The notes below the pieces were generated by a model that was not told where the DNA came from, did not search any database, and saw only the letters and a list, made by a program, of their open reading frames with translations. A program made the position numbers and the translations under genes. From Allobranchiibius huperziae (GTDB taxonomy: Bacteria > Actinomycetota > Actinomycetes > Actinomycetales > Dermatophilaceae), in contig NZ_JACCFW010000001.1 of NCBI RefSeq assembly GCF_013410455.1, forward strand, positions 1,318,929 to 1,382,928: 64,000 bases of DNA. The letters run 5' to 3'. Below are positions 17,860 to 26,302 of this stretch, piece by piece; position 1 is the stretch's first letter, and every line of letters begins with the position of its first letter.

Positions 17860-19494
17860 TCAGTCCACGACCAGCTCGGGCTCCGGCGCCGCGACGAACG
17901 CGTGCTCGTGCTGACGTCCGCCGATCATCACCGCGGCGATCGCTGCCGCGACGAGCGCCGCGATGCCACACACCAGGTACCCGATCGAGTAGGCATGGGA
18001 CAACGCGTGGAAGGCGGTGTCCTTCAGCGGATTCGGCGGATTCGGGATGGCGTTCGCGCCCAGTGGGCCGGAGTTCACCGCCCCCTTCACCGGCGGCGGC
18101 ACCTTGGACGATGCGTTGAACTGCTGCAGCGCGCTGCCGAGGGACGGGGAGGACGCGACCTTCGACGCGATCGCGTCTGCGGCGTTCGTCAGGGCGATGG
18201 CCCCGATGATCGCCGGGCCGAGGGTCAGTCCGAAGTCGCGCAGCATGCTGGTCGCGCCGCTGGCCATCCCGGCCTTCTGGGTGGGCACGCTGTTGACGGC
18301 CACGACGGTGATGGCGGTGACCGCCGTCTTGAAGCCCGCACCGACGACCAGCAGGGGCACCGCGACCGCGGCGATGGACAGGTTGGTGGCCGGGATCGCC
18401 GCCAGCACCAGGTCGCCGATACCGATGAGCGCCATACCGCCGGCGAGCACCCAGCCGGGGTTGAACCGCTGCAGCATGCGGCTGCTCACCGGGAAGAGGA
18501 TCACGCCCATGATGTTGAGCAGCACGAAGCCGATCGAGGTCTTCAGCGGCGTGTACTCCTGGATCGCCGACAGCCGGATGCTGGTGTCGTACGCCGTGCC
18601 GAGGTAGGCGAACATGCCGAGCACCGTCACGACGGCGGAGATGGTGAACATCCGGTTGGCGAAGAGGTCGAGCTGCAGCAACGGCTTGTCGACCCGCTGC
18701 TCAACGAGCACGAAGAGCACGAGGAACACCACGGCGATCACGAACCCGCCGATGACCGTGAGGCTCCCCCAGCCGTCCTCGGCGCCCTGGATCACGGCGT
18801 ACAACAACGCGAACAGCGCGACCGCGATGGTGATCTGGCCGGGCCAGTCCAGCGACCGACCCTGCGGGGCCGACGAGTTCTGGGCGAGTGTCACGGTGGT
18901 CGCGAGACTGAGCGCGGCGAGGATCGCCATCGCGAGGAACGCGTAACGCCAGCTGGCCTCAGGACTGCCGGAATGGTGAATCCGGGCGAGCACGCCGCCG
19001 ATCACGGGGGACATGAACCCACCGGCGGTCAGGGCGGCGGCCCAGATCGAGATGGAGTGCGCGCGTTCGCGCACGGTGTGCGTCCCGGCCGCGATCATGG
19101 CCACCGATGTGGGGAAGATCGCTGCAGCGCCGACGCCGGCGATGACCTGGCCGGTGAGCAGCACGCCGACGCCACCGGACGGGGTCAAGAACGCGATGAG
19201 CCCACCGACAACCACCAGGCCCGCGCCCGTGGCGAGCAGCCGCTTGCGGCCGAAGAGGTCACCGACCACGCCGAAGGTCAGCTCGAAGAGGGTCACCGGC
19301 ACCAGGAAGGCGTCGGAGACCCAGGTCAGCTGGGTGGACGTTGTGCCCAGGTCCTTGTTGATGTAGCCGTTGATGACCGCGGGGATGCTGAGCCCGATCT
19401 GAGCGACGAAGCAGGCGAAGACCGAGGCGAGCAGCGTGCCGCTCGTCAACCTCGGAAGGCCGCCGCGCGGCTCCGATGCTGCGGATGTAGTCAT
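17860..19494 (-). CDS. MFS transporter, 14-helix type; candidate hydroxycinnamate transporter
   Basis: A 544-residue major facilitator of the DHA2/EmrB-QacA class with about 14 hydrophobic segments. The loop 2-3 motif is GDLFGRKRLLA, and TM5 carries motif-C-like GGFMSPVIGGVL. A large loop with Pro/Asn-rich sequence lies before the last helix (about 455-505). It follows the MarR gene in the same direction after 83 nt, with its own copy of the shared operator in that gap. Regulation with the cou-like genes is therefore likely. The role could be uptake of aromatic acids or efflux of toxic intermediates; sequence alone leans to export and context to uptake. Confidence 0.82.
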   Translation of the reverse strand: MTTSAASEPRGGLPRLTSGTLLASVFACFVAQIGLSIPAVINGYINKDLGTTSTQLTWVSDAFLVPVTLFELTFGVVGDLFGRKRLLATGAGLVVVGGLIAFLTPSGGVGVLLTGQVIAGVGAAAIFPTSVAMIAAGTHTVRERAHSISIWAAALTAGGFMSPVIGGVLARIHHSGSPEASWRYAFLAMAILAALSLATTVTLAQNSSAPQGRSLDWPGQITIAVALFALLYAVIQGAEDGWGSLTVIGGFVIAVVFLVLFVLVEQRVDKPLLQLDLFANRMFTISAVVTVLGMFAYLGTAYDTSIRLSAIQEYTPLKTSIGFVLLNIMGVILFPVSSRMLQRFNPGWVLAGGMALIGIGDLVLAAIPATNLSIAAVAVPLLVVGAGFKTAVTAITVVAVNSVPTQKAGMASGATSMLRDFGLTLGPAIIGAIALTNAADAIASKVASSPSLGSALQQFNASSKVPPPVKGAVNSGPLGANAIPNPPNPLKDTAFHALSHAYSIGYLVCGIAALVAAAIAAVMIGGRQHEHAFVAAPEPELVVD

Positions 19495-19528
19495 CGGCCG
19501 AGCAAAGCACAGGGCCGACCAATATGTA

Positions 19529-19551
19529 CAGGTTTCCTGATCAATTAGTCA
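19529..19551. promoter_or_regulatory. Putative MarR (CouR-like) operator A before MFS gene
   Basis: This 23-nt site matches 17 of 23 positions with the site before the first gene of the cou-like operon (26196-26218). The shared core is TTCCTGAT followed by ATTAG and TCA. Within it TGAT-N6-GTCA is an imperfect inverted repeat. It lies 35 nt upstream of the MFS start. The MarR gene between the two targets is the likely binder. Confidence 0.6.
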
Positions 19552-19577
19552 CGGCGCGGCGGACGTCGTACGCGGGC

Positions 19578-20072
19578 TCAGTCGGCGGAGGGGTCCTCGT
19601 GCAGGGCCCGGCGGCACAGCTCCAGGGTCTGCCGCAGCGCGGCCGACTGCGCGGTGCTGGCGCGGGCGAGCATGCGCTCCTCGAGCGCGGTGACCTGCGG
19701 CCGCATCCGATCCAGCACCCGCCCGCCCTCGGGAGTGAGGGCGATCACCAGGCGACGACGGTCGCGGGGGTCGCGGTGCCGCTCGATCAGGTTCCGGTCG
19801 AGCAGGGCGCCCACCATGTCGGCCGTGCTCTGCGCGGTCACGAACGACAGGCGCGCCAGGTGTGCGGCGGTGAGATCGGGATGGCGTTCGAGCACGGTGA
19901 GCGCGGTGTACTGCAGGGCGGTCAGACCCTCGGGACGGGCGAGGTCGTCCAGTGCGGCGCGCACCGACAGCTCGACCTGCTTCATCAGGTAGAGCAGCGT
20001 CGGGGGCGCCGTCCGCGCGATCGGCGGCGCGACGTCGTCGTCCCGCGCCCGCTCGCTCTTCATGGGCGCCAT
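19578..20072 (-). CDS. couR: MarR family regulator, CouR-like
   Basis: A 164-residue MarR protein. The winged HTH lies at about 60-125: TAAHLARLSFVTAQSTADMV is the recognition region and DPRDRRRLVIALTPEG the wing. The start at 20072 gives MAPMKSERA; a second Met three residues later is possible. It is the sixth gene of the minus-strand run, 11 nt after the amidohydrolase. By analogy with Rhodococcus CouR it would repress the pathway until p-hydroxycinnamoyl-CoA accumulates. The symbol is assigned from context, not from sequence identity. Confidence 0.8.
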   Translation of the reverse strand: MAPMKSERARDDDVAPPIARTAPPTLLYLMKQVELSVRAALDDLARPEGLTALQYTALTVLERHPDLTAAHLARLSFVTAQSTADMVGALLDRNLIERHRDPRDRRRLVIALTPEGGRVLDRMRPQVTALEERMLARASTAQSAALRQTLELCRRALHEDPSAD

Positions 20073-20083
20073 GCTAGGCAGCG

Positions 20084-20971
20084 TCAGCGCAGCCCCAGGA
20101 CGTGGGCGGCGTTCTGCTTGAGGATGCCGGGCCGATGCGCGGTGTCGATCCCGAGGTCGTCGAAGTCGGCCAACCACCGCTCGGGCGCGATCAGCGGATA
20201 GTCGCTGCCGAAGAGCACCTTGCGGCGCAGCAGCCCGCCGGCGGCGCGCACCAGCTCGGGCGGGAAGTACTTCGGCCGCCACCCCGAGAGGTCGATATAG
20301 ACATTTGCCTTGTGGGTCGCCATCGAGATGGCCTCGGCCTGCCACGGCACCGATGGGTGCGCCAGGATCACCGTCAGCCCCGGGAAATCGGCGGCCACGT
20401 CGTCGAGCAGCAGCGGGTTGGAGTAGCGCAGCTTGATCCCTCGTCCTCCCGGCAGGCCGGCGCCGATGCCGTTCTGTCCGGTGTGGAAGAGCGCGGGCAC
20501 GCCGAGCTCCTCCAGCGCCGCCCACAGGGGCTGGAAGGCCGGGTCGTCGGGGGAGAAGGCCTGCAGGCTGGGGTGGAACTTGAACCCGCGGACGCCGTAC
20601 TCCTGCACCAGGTGACGTGCGCGCTGCACGGCCGCCGCACCCTGGTGCGGATCGACGGAGCCGAACGGGATGAGCACGTCCGCGTGTTCGGCCGCGGCCT
20701 GCGCGATCTCCTCGCTCGAGATCGCGGGGTGACCCGTCGCGGTGGTGGCGTCGACCGTGAAGACGACGGCCGCCATCCCGGCGTCGCGGTAACGCCGGGC
20801 CAGGTCCTGCACGGACGGGGTGCGGTTCTCGCTGCCCTTGAAGTACGCGGCGGACGCGTCCAGCAGCTCCTCGTCCAGGGCGAAGTGGCCGTGGTCGTCG
20901 GACTCGACGTGCACGTGGACGTCGAGCGCGGTGATCGCGTTCAGGTCGACGGCGGGCTCGTAGCGGGTCAT
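20084..20971 (-). CDS. couO: Amidohydrolase-family beta-ketoacyl-CoA hydrolase, CouO-like
   Basis: A 295-residue metal-dependent hydrolase. The HxH metal motif is seen at His19/His21 (LDVHVHVE). A conserved Lys/His strand lies at GFKFHPSLQAFSP, HTGQNG and ILAHPSVPW follow, and the metal Asp is at 257 (FGSDYPL). Asp257 is also the metal ligand reported, as I recall, for Rhodococcus jostii CouO. CouO cleaves aryl-beta-ketoacyl-CoA hydrolytically to the benzoate plus acetyl-CoA. It overlaps the CoA ligase by 4 nt. In this context the products would be 4-hydroxybenzoate or vanillate, feeding PobA and VanAB. Confidence 0.82.
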   Translation of the reverse strand: MTRYEPAVDLNAITALDVHVHVESDDHGHFALDEELLDASAAYFKGSENRTPSVQDLARRYRDAGMAAVVFTVDATTATGHPAISSEEIAQAAAEHADVLIPFGSVDPHQGAAAVQRARHLVQEYGVRGFKFHPSLQAFSPDDPAFQPLWAALEELGVPALFHTGQNGIGAGLPGGRGIKLRYSNPLLLDDVAADFPGLTVILAHPSVPWQAEAISMATHKANVYIDLSGWRPKYFPPELVRAAGGLLRRKVLFGSDYPLIAPERWLADFDDLGIDTAHRPGILKQNAAHVLGLR

Positions 20972-22470
20972 CGGGTGGTCTCTCTGAGTCGGGACTTGAT
21001 GAGTTTTCCGGAGGCGTTGTGGGGGAGTTCGGGCAGGAAGACGACGCTCGCGGGCCGCTTGTACCGGGCGAGCCGTTCGTCCAGATGAGCGAGTACGTCG
21101 GACTCCGACAGGTGCGCTCCAGGCCGGGTGACCACGAACACGCGCCCGACCTCGCCCCACCTCTCGTCCGGCACTCCGATCACCGCGCACTCGGCGATCT
21201 GCGGGTGCTCGTGCAGCGCCTGCTCGACCTCGGCCGGATAGACGTTCTCACCGCCGGAGATGTACATGTCCTTGATGCGGTCCACGATCCGCAGATAGCC
21301 CTCGCCGTCCGCGGTGGCGACGTCTCCGGTGTGCAGCCATTCGTCGGTGAACGCCGCCTCGGTGGCGCGCGGGTCCTGCCAGTAGCCGGGGCTGACGTTC
21401 GGCCCGCTGACGAGCACCTCGCCGGGTTCGCCCGCAGGCACGTCCTCGTCACCGGCGGCCACCCGCACGTCGGCGAAGAAGCACGCGGTGCCCGCGGTAC
21501 CGAGCTTGCGGACGCCGTCCGCCGCCCGCAGCATCGTCGCGCCCGGCGAGGCCTCCGTCAGGCCGTACCCCTGCACGATCATCAGCCCGCGGTCCAGCCA
21601 CGTGTGCAGCAGCGACTCCGGGATCGGCGCCCCGCCGCTGAGCGCCAGGTGCAGGCTGGCCAGGTCCGCCGCGTGGAAGCGCGGTGCCGCCGCGAGCGCG
21701 AGGTACATCGAGGTCACCCCGAAGAGCAGCGTCACGCGCTCGCGTTCGATGATGTCGACCGCGGCGACCGGGTCGAAGCGGGCCTCCAGCAGCGCCGTCC
21801 CGCCCTTGAGGATCGTCGGGAAGAGCACCTGGTTGAGCGCCGCCGTGTGGAAGAGCGGGGCGGTCACCAGCGCCACCTCGTCACTGCCGAGGTCGATGTC
21901 GACCAGCAGGTTGTAGACGTTCCACACCACGTTCGCGTGGGTGAGCATCACACCCTTCGGGCGACCACTGGTGCCCGACGTGTACTGGATCATGAAGAGG
22001 TCGTCGAGGGCGATGAGCTCGTCGACCTCCCCGTCGTCCGGGGCGTGCAGTGCGTCGAGGCCGGCGCCCGCGTCGCGCGTGAACGTCACGATGTCCAGGG
22101 CGAGTTCGTCGACCTCCGGGGTCGACGCCGACGCGGCGAGCGCGTCCTCGATCAGCAGCAGCCGCGCGCCGCTGTGGCCCAGCACGTAGGCCAGCTCGGG
22201 CGGGGCCAGTCGCGTGTTCACCGGCACGAAGACGCCGCCGAGCTTCGCGGTGGCGAACATCGAGAGGACCATCTCCACGCCGTTGAGGCCGAGGAACGCG
22301 ACCCGGTCACCGCGGGTGATGCCGCGCTCCCGCAGGCCGTGCGCGAGGCGGGTGCTCGCCCGGTGCAGGTCGGCGTAGGTCGTAGCGCGGCCGTCCTGGA
22401 CCAGCGCGGGCCGGTCCGGGGTCATCCGGGCGCGCCGCCGGGTCCAGGAGCCCAGCCCCTGGTCCCTCAT
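20968..22470 (-). CDS. couL: AMP-dependent CoA ligase, probable p-hydroxycinnamate-CoA ligase (CouL-like)
   Basis: A 500-residue ANL-superfamily ligase. The P-loop is IQYTSGTSGRPKGVMLTH at about 165-182. Other motifs are GYGLTEASPG, HTGDVATADGEGYL, DRIKDMYISGGENVYPAE and the catalytic Lys in NASGKLIKSRLRE near the C-terminus. The ATG at 22470 overlaps the dehydrogenase stop. Next to the hydratase, dehydrogenase and CouO-like hydrolase, the expected substrate is p-coumarate, ferulate or caffeate. A general medium-chain acyl substrate cannot be excluded from sequence. Confidence 0.85.
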   Translation of the reverse strand: MRDQGLGSWTRRRARMTPDRPALVQDGRATTYADLHRASTRLAHGLRERGITRGDRVAFLGLNGVEMVLSMFATAKLGGVFVPVNTRLAPPELAYVLGHSGARLLLIEDALAASASTPEVDELALDIVTFTRDAGAGLDALHAPDDGEVDELIALDDLFMIQYTSGTSGRPKGVMLTHANVVWNVYNLLVDIDLGSDEVALVTAPLFHTAALNQVLFPTILKGGTALLEARFDPVAAVDIIERERVTLLFGVTSMYLALAAAPRFHAADLASLHLALSGGAPIPESLLHTWLDRGLMIVQGYGLTEASPGATMLRAADGVRKLGTAGTACFFADVRVAAGDEDVPAGEPGEVLVSGPNVSPGYWQDPRATEAAFTDEWLHTGDVATADGEGYLRIVDRIKDMYISGGENVYPAEVEQALHEHPQIAECAVIGVPDERWGEVGRVFVVTRPGAHLSESDVLAHLDERLARYKRPASVVFLPELPHNASGKLIKSRLRETTR

Positions 22471-23411
22471 GGCGTCTCCTCGCCGACGGTGTCGAGGCCG
22501 AGACGCTCCTTCGTGGTGAGCAGCTCTCGCAGCCCGCGATCGCGCCGGGCGCGCACCTCGGGCTCTCGCCCGCCGAGCTCCTCGGTGACGCCGGAGACCA
22601 GTTGCATGGTCAGCTCCGGCGTCAGTTCGGGATCGCCGAGGTCGGCCCACCAGTCGACCATCGGCGGTCCGAGATGCTCCAGCACGTGCGCCAGCCCGTC
22701 CGGGCCGCCGGACAGGTGCTGGGTGGCGATGGGACCGAGCAGCGCCCACCGCAGACCCGGACCGGAGGCCACCGCACGGTCCAGGTCCGCGACCGAGATC
22801 GCGCCACGGCGGACGAGGTCGTAGGCCTCTCGCCAGAGCGCTGCCTGCAGGCGGTTCACGACGTGCCCAGGCAGCTCGGCCCGGACATGGACCGGGCTGC
22901 GCCCCAATGCGCGCATCGCCGCCATCGTGGTGTCCACGGTCTGCGCGGAGGTGAGACGCCCACCGACCACCTCCACGAGCGGCACCAGGTGGGGCGGGTT
23001 GAACGGGTGCGCGACGAGCACGCGATCGGGGTGCCGGCAGGCGTCCTGGAAGGCGGATGGGCCGATGCCTGACGAGCTGCTCGCAAGGACGACGCCCGGG
23101 TCGGTGACCTCGTCGAGCGCAGCGAAGAGCTCACGCTTCACCTTCACCCGCTCCGGGCCGCACTCGATGACGAACGCCGCGCCGGTGGCCGCGGCGGCGG
23201 GGTCGGCGTGGAAATGCAGCCTTTCGAGCGGCTGCGATGTGCAGTCGAGCTCCGTCAGATGGTCGGCCACCGCCGCGCGCAGTGCGTCCTGGGCGCCCGG
23301 TGCGGGGTCGGCGGCGTGCACCTCGAGCCCGCGGGACAGCGCGAGCGCGACCCAGCTGCCGCCGATCGAGCCGGCCCCGATGACGGCGACGGGGGAGAGG
23401 TCGGCGCTCAT
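22467..23411 (-). CDS. 3-hydroxyacyl-CoA dehydrogenase
   Basis: A 314-residue NAD-dependent dehydrogenase. The Rossmann fold is VAVIGAGSIGGSWVALAL. The family region around the catalytic His is VLVAHPFNPPHLVPLVEVV, and a C-terminal helical domain begins at about 185. It is close to the short 3HCDH / carnitine dehydrogenase class. In the pathway it would oxidise aryl-3-hydroxypropanoyl-CoA to the beta-keto thioester that the CouO-like enzyme cleaves. It overlaps both neighbours by 4 nt (CouN/M equivalent). Confidence 0.87.
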   Translation of the reverse strand: MSADLSPVAVIGAGSIGGSWVALALSRGLEVHAADPAPGAQDALRAAVADHLTELDCTSQPLERLHFHADPAAAATGAAFVIECGPERVKVKRELFAALDEVTDPGVVLASSSSGIGPSAFQDACRHPDRVLVAHPFNPPHLVPLVEVVGGRLTSAQTVDTTMAAMRALGRSPVHVRAELPGHVVNRLQAALWREAYDLVRRGAISVADLDRAVASGPGLRWALLGPIATQHLSGGPDGLAHVLEHLGPPMVDWWADLGDPELTPELTMQLVSGVTEELGGREPEVRARRDRGLRELLTTKERLGLDTVGEETP

Positions 23412-25372
23412 GCGCTCGCCTCCGCCGCCAGCGCGATGAACGGGTCCAGGGATGCCGGGTCCGCGAGCGCGTCCCGGCTGACCACGTCGTGCGGTGTCGC
23501 GCCCTGCAGGATCCGCTTCACCGGGAGCTCCAGCTTCTTGCCGGTGAGGTTGCGCGGGACGGCGCGCACCCCTACGACGCGGTCGGGTACGTGCCGGGGG
23601 GACAGCGACGTACGCAGCGCGGCGCGCAGGGTGTCGACCAGGGCGTCGTCCACCTCGACGCCGGAGGTCGTGGTGACGAAGAGGATCAGTTCGCCGTTGC
23701 CGCCCGCGGGATCCTCGAGGTGCACGACCAGGCTGTCGGCGATGCCGGGCAGCTCCTCGACGACGCGGTAGAACTCCGCTGTGCCGAGCCGTACGCCGCC
23801 GCGGTTGAGCGTGGCGTCACTGCGACCGGTGACGACGCAGCTGCCGTCGGACTCGAAGACGATCCAGTCCCCGTGCTGCCACACACCGGGGAAGCGTTCG
23901 AAATACGTTGCCCGGAGCAGCGATGCGTCTGCGTCGCCCCACAGCCCCACGGGCATCGACGGCATCGGCGAGGTCACCACGAGCTCGCCCGGCTCGCCGA
24001 TCACCTCCAGGCCCGCGTCGTCGTACGCGTGGACGTCGACACCCAGTGCCCGACCGGAGATCACCCCCGCGCGCACGGGCAGCAGCGGGTTGTTCTGCAC
24101 CAGCCCGCTGCACACGTCGGTGCCTCCGCTGCCGACGTTGAGCTGCACCCGCGGCCCGAGCTGCTCGCCGATCCAGGCGTAGCCCTCGGGAGGCAGCGGC
24201 GAACCCGCGGAGCCGACGACCCGGATCCGCAGGTCCAGTCCGCTCAGGTCCACCCCGGCCGAGCGGCAGGCCATGATGAATCCGGGGCTCGCGCCCATCA
24301 GCGTGGCCCCGGTCTCCTGCGCCAGACGCCACTGCCACGTCAGGTCGGGGTATGCCGGGTCGCCGTCGATCGTCACGATGCCCGCTCCGACGAGCAGCCC
24401 GGACACCAGCGCGTTCCACATCATCCAGGCGGTGGTGGAGTACCACGCGATGACGTCACCGCGACGCAGGTCCCAGGACAGCGCGTGGTTCTTCAGGTGC
24501 TCGACCAGGACCCCTCCGTGCCCGTGCACGATGGCCTTGGGTCGGCCGGTGGTGCCGGAGGAGAAGAGGACCACCAGCGGGTGGTCGAAGGGCACCGGTG
24601 TCGTCCGGTCGAGCGGTTCGGCCCCCGCGAGTGCTGCCGACCAGGAGGTCGCGCCGTCGACCCGCCATGCGCCGTACTCGATGTCGACCACATGGCGCAG
24701 CGTGGGCAGGCCCGCGGTGATGGCCGTGACCTGGTCACCGCGGTCGACGTCCTTGGTGCCGTAGCGATAGCCGCCCGCGACGACCAGGACGACGGGTTCG
24801 ATCTGTCCGAACCGGTCGATCACGCTGCGCGGGCCGAACTCGATCGCACAACTGGACCACACCGCGCCCAGGGCCGCGGTCGCCAGAAAGGCGACCACGG
24901 CTTCCGGGCAGTTCGGCAGGTACCCCGCCACCCGGTCGCCGGGACCGACGCCCAGGTCGGTGAGGGCGCGAGCGGCGCGTGCGACCGCGTCGCGCAGCTC
25001 GCCCCAGGTGAGGTCACGGTCGGCGCGGCTCTGGGACCGAGCGTGAATCGCCACGGCGGAGTCCTGGGCCCCGGCGCCGCGCAGCGCGTGCTCGGCGTAG
25101 TTGAGCAGCGACCCGGTGAACCACTGCGAGCCGGGCATCACCCGTTCCGCGAGGACGGACGTGCGCGTGCCGCGGTCGTGGATCTCGAAGAACTCCCAGA
25201 TCGCGGACCAGAAACCGTCGAGGTCCTCGACGGACCACTGCCACAGCGCGTCGTGGTCGCTCAGGTCGAGTGCGCGCTGCGTATGCAGCCACGTTAGAAA
25301 GCGGCCGACCTCGCTGGTGTCGAGGACGTCGTCCGGCGGGCGCCACAGCACGTCGCCGGTGTGCACGCTCAT
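23408..25372 (-). CDS. Acetoacetate-CoA ligase-like synthetase in cou-type operon
   Basis: A 654-residue ANL-family enzyme with acetoacetyl-CoA synthetase length and architecture. An N-terminal ACAS_N-like cap (about 30-95; SQWFTGSLLNYAEHAL) precedes the P-loop LFSSGTTGRPKAIVHGHG, and the catalytic Lys lies in LTGKKLELPVKRIL near the C-terminus. It overlaps both neighbours by 4 nt, so it belongs to the operon. The family activates beta-keto acids. Here it may re-activate free aryl-beta-ketopropionates that hydrolyse off CoA, or handle acetoacetate. This gene is not part of the described Rhodococcus cou set as I recall it. Confidence 0.85.
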   Translation of the reverse strand: MSVHTGDVLWRPPDDVLDTSEVGRFLTWLHTQRALDLSDHDALWQWSVEDLDGFWSAIWEFFEIHDRGTRTSVLAERVMPGSQWFTGSLLNYAEHALRGAGAQDSAVAIHARSQSRADRDLTWGELRDAVARAARALTDLGVGPGDRVAGYLPNCPEAVVAFLATAALGAVWSSCAIEFGPRSVIDRFGQIEPVVLVVAGGYRYGTKDVDRGDQVTAITAGLPTLRHVVDIEYGAWRVDGATSWSAALAGAEPLDRTTPVPFDHPLVVLFSSGTTGRPKAIVHGHGGVLVEHLKNHALSWDLRRGDVIAWYSTTAWMMWNALVSGLLVGAGIVTIDGDPAYPDLTWQWRLAQETGATLMGASPGFIMACRSAGVDLSGLDLRIRVVGSAGSPLPPEGYAWIGEQLGPRVQLNVGSGGTDVCSGLVQNNPLLPVRAGVISGRALGVDVHAYDDAGLEVIGEPGELVVTSPMPSMPVGLWGDADASLLRATYFERFPGVWQHGDWIVFESDGSCVVTGRSDATLNRGGVRLGTAEFYRVVEELPGIADSLVVHLEDPAGGNGELILFVTTTSGVEVDDALVDTLRAALRTSLSPRHVPDRVVGVRAVPRNLTGKKLELPVKRILQGATPHDVVSRDALADPASLDPFIALAAEASA

Positions 25373-26163
25373 CGGTCGGTCACCTTCGGCCCGCGGCCAT
25401 GCAGGAACTCTTGCATGCGACCCTTCGCATCGTCGGTGCCCTGGGCGATGGCGGCCATCATGGCCTCCATGAGATAGCCCTCATGCCGGCCGGATTCGGC
25501 GATGCGGGGGAGTGCCTGGATGACGGCGTAGTTGCTCTGCGGTGCGTTGTCGGCGATCCGGGTGGCCAGGCGCAGCGCCTCGTCGAGGCCGGCACCGTCG
25601 TCGACGACGTACTGGGACAGTCCGGCCGCGGCACCCTCCTCGGCGTCGTACCGACGGCCGGTGAGCATCAGATCGGCCATCCGGGCCACGCCGATGAGCC
25701 GCGGCAGTCGCACCGATGCTCCGCCGCCGACGAACAGGCCGCGCATCCCCTCGGGCAGGGCGTAGAACGTCGAGCGTTCGGCGACGCGCAGGTGGGCGGC
25801 CGCGGCGAGTTCGAGGCCTCCGCCCACGACCGCTCCCTTCAGGGCGCACACCACCGGCACGGGGCCGAACTCGATGAGCTCGAACGCGCGATGCCACATC
25901 CGCGAGTGCCGCACGCCGGAGATGGTGTCCCGCTCTGCCATCTCCGACAGGTCCAGGCCCGCGCTGAAGTGGTCGCCCTCGGCGGCGATGACCACGCTCG
26001 CGACGTCATCGGGAAGATCGGTGAAGAACCGTTCGATGCCGAGCACCGTCGCGTCGTCCAGGGCGTTGCGCTTCTCCGGGCGGTTGAGGGTCAGCACGGC
26101 GACCTTCCCGTGCCGGGTGACGGCCAGCGAGGACGGCAGATCGGGCAGCGACTGATCCGGCAC
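25369..26163 (-). CDS. Enoyl-CoA hydratase/isomerase family protein
   Basis: A 264-residue crotonase. The oxyanion-hole loop is HFSAGLDLSEM, and GAVVGGGLELAAAAHLRVAE and PEGMRGLFVGGGASVRLPR are conserved regions. I chose the GTG at 26163 because GGAGG lies 5 nt upstream and this gives the normal family length; an upstream ATG at 26238 would run through the operator. It is the first gene of the minus-strand operon. The expected reaction is hydration of p-hydroxycinnamoyl-CoA. A hydratase/aldolase (Ech-type, giving vanillin) is the alternative, but the dehydrogenase and CouO-like partners argue for beta-oxidation, and no vanillin dehydrogenase gene is present. Confidence 0.87.
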   Translation of the reverse strand: MPDQSLPDLPSSLAVTRHGKVAVLTLNRPEKRNALDDATVLGIERFFTDLPDDVASVVIAAEGDHFSAGLDLSEMAERDTISGVRHSRMWHRAFELIEFGPVPVVCALKGAVVGGGLELAAAAHLRVAERSTFYALPEGMRGLFVGGGASVRLPRLIGVARMADLMLTGRRYDAEEGAAAGLSQYVVDDGAGLDEALRLATRIADNAPQSNYAVIQALPRIAESGRHEGYLMEAMMAAIAQGTDDAKGRMQEFLHGRGPKVTDR

Positions 26164-26195
26164 GGGCGCCTCCGGGAGTGAGCTGAGATAACGAG

Positions 26196-26218
26196 CAGGA
26201 TTCCTGATGATTAGATCA
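26196..26218. promoter_or_regulatory. Putative MarR (CouR-like) operator B before cou-type operon
   Basis: Partner of the site at 19529-19551 (17 of 23 identical). It holds TTCCTGATGATTAGATCA, in which TGAT-N6-ATCA is an inverted repeat. It lies 33 nt upstream of the hydratase GTG start, in the gap shared with the divergent CLC gene. Confidence 0.6.
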
Positions 26219-26302
26219 GATGTGCGGCCCCGAGACAATGCCGTCGACCAGAGCCTCGGCCGTCGCCTCCTGGCCCGTTCGCCTGGCTAGGGTGAGTGGG
26301 CG

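Noticed and set aside
17902-19548. 548-codon open frame antisense to the MFS transporter
   Set aside because: Composition is His/Arg/Gly-rich with no domain or ribosome site; it is the mirror of a strong transporter gene in GC-rich DNA.
21019-22824. 601-codon open frame antisense to the CoA ligase
   Set aside because: Low-complexity Arg/Val/Gly translation; the opposite strand has all ANL motifs.
23489-25297. 602-codon open frame antisense to the acetoacetyl-CoA-synthetase-like gene
   Set aside because: Same reasoning: the sense strand holds the P-loop and catalytic Lys motifs.
25369-26163. Feruloyl-CoA hydratase/aldolase (vanillin route)
   Set aside because: No vanillin dehydrogenase gene is present, and the operon has a dehydrogenase plus CouO-like hydrolase, which fits the beta-oxidative route better. 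Not fully excluded.
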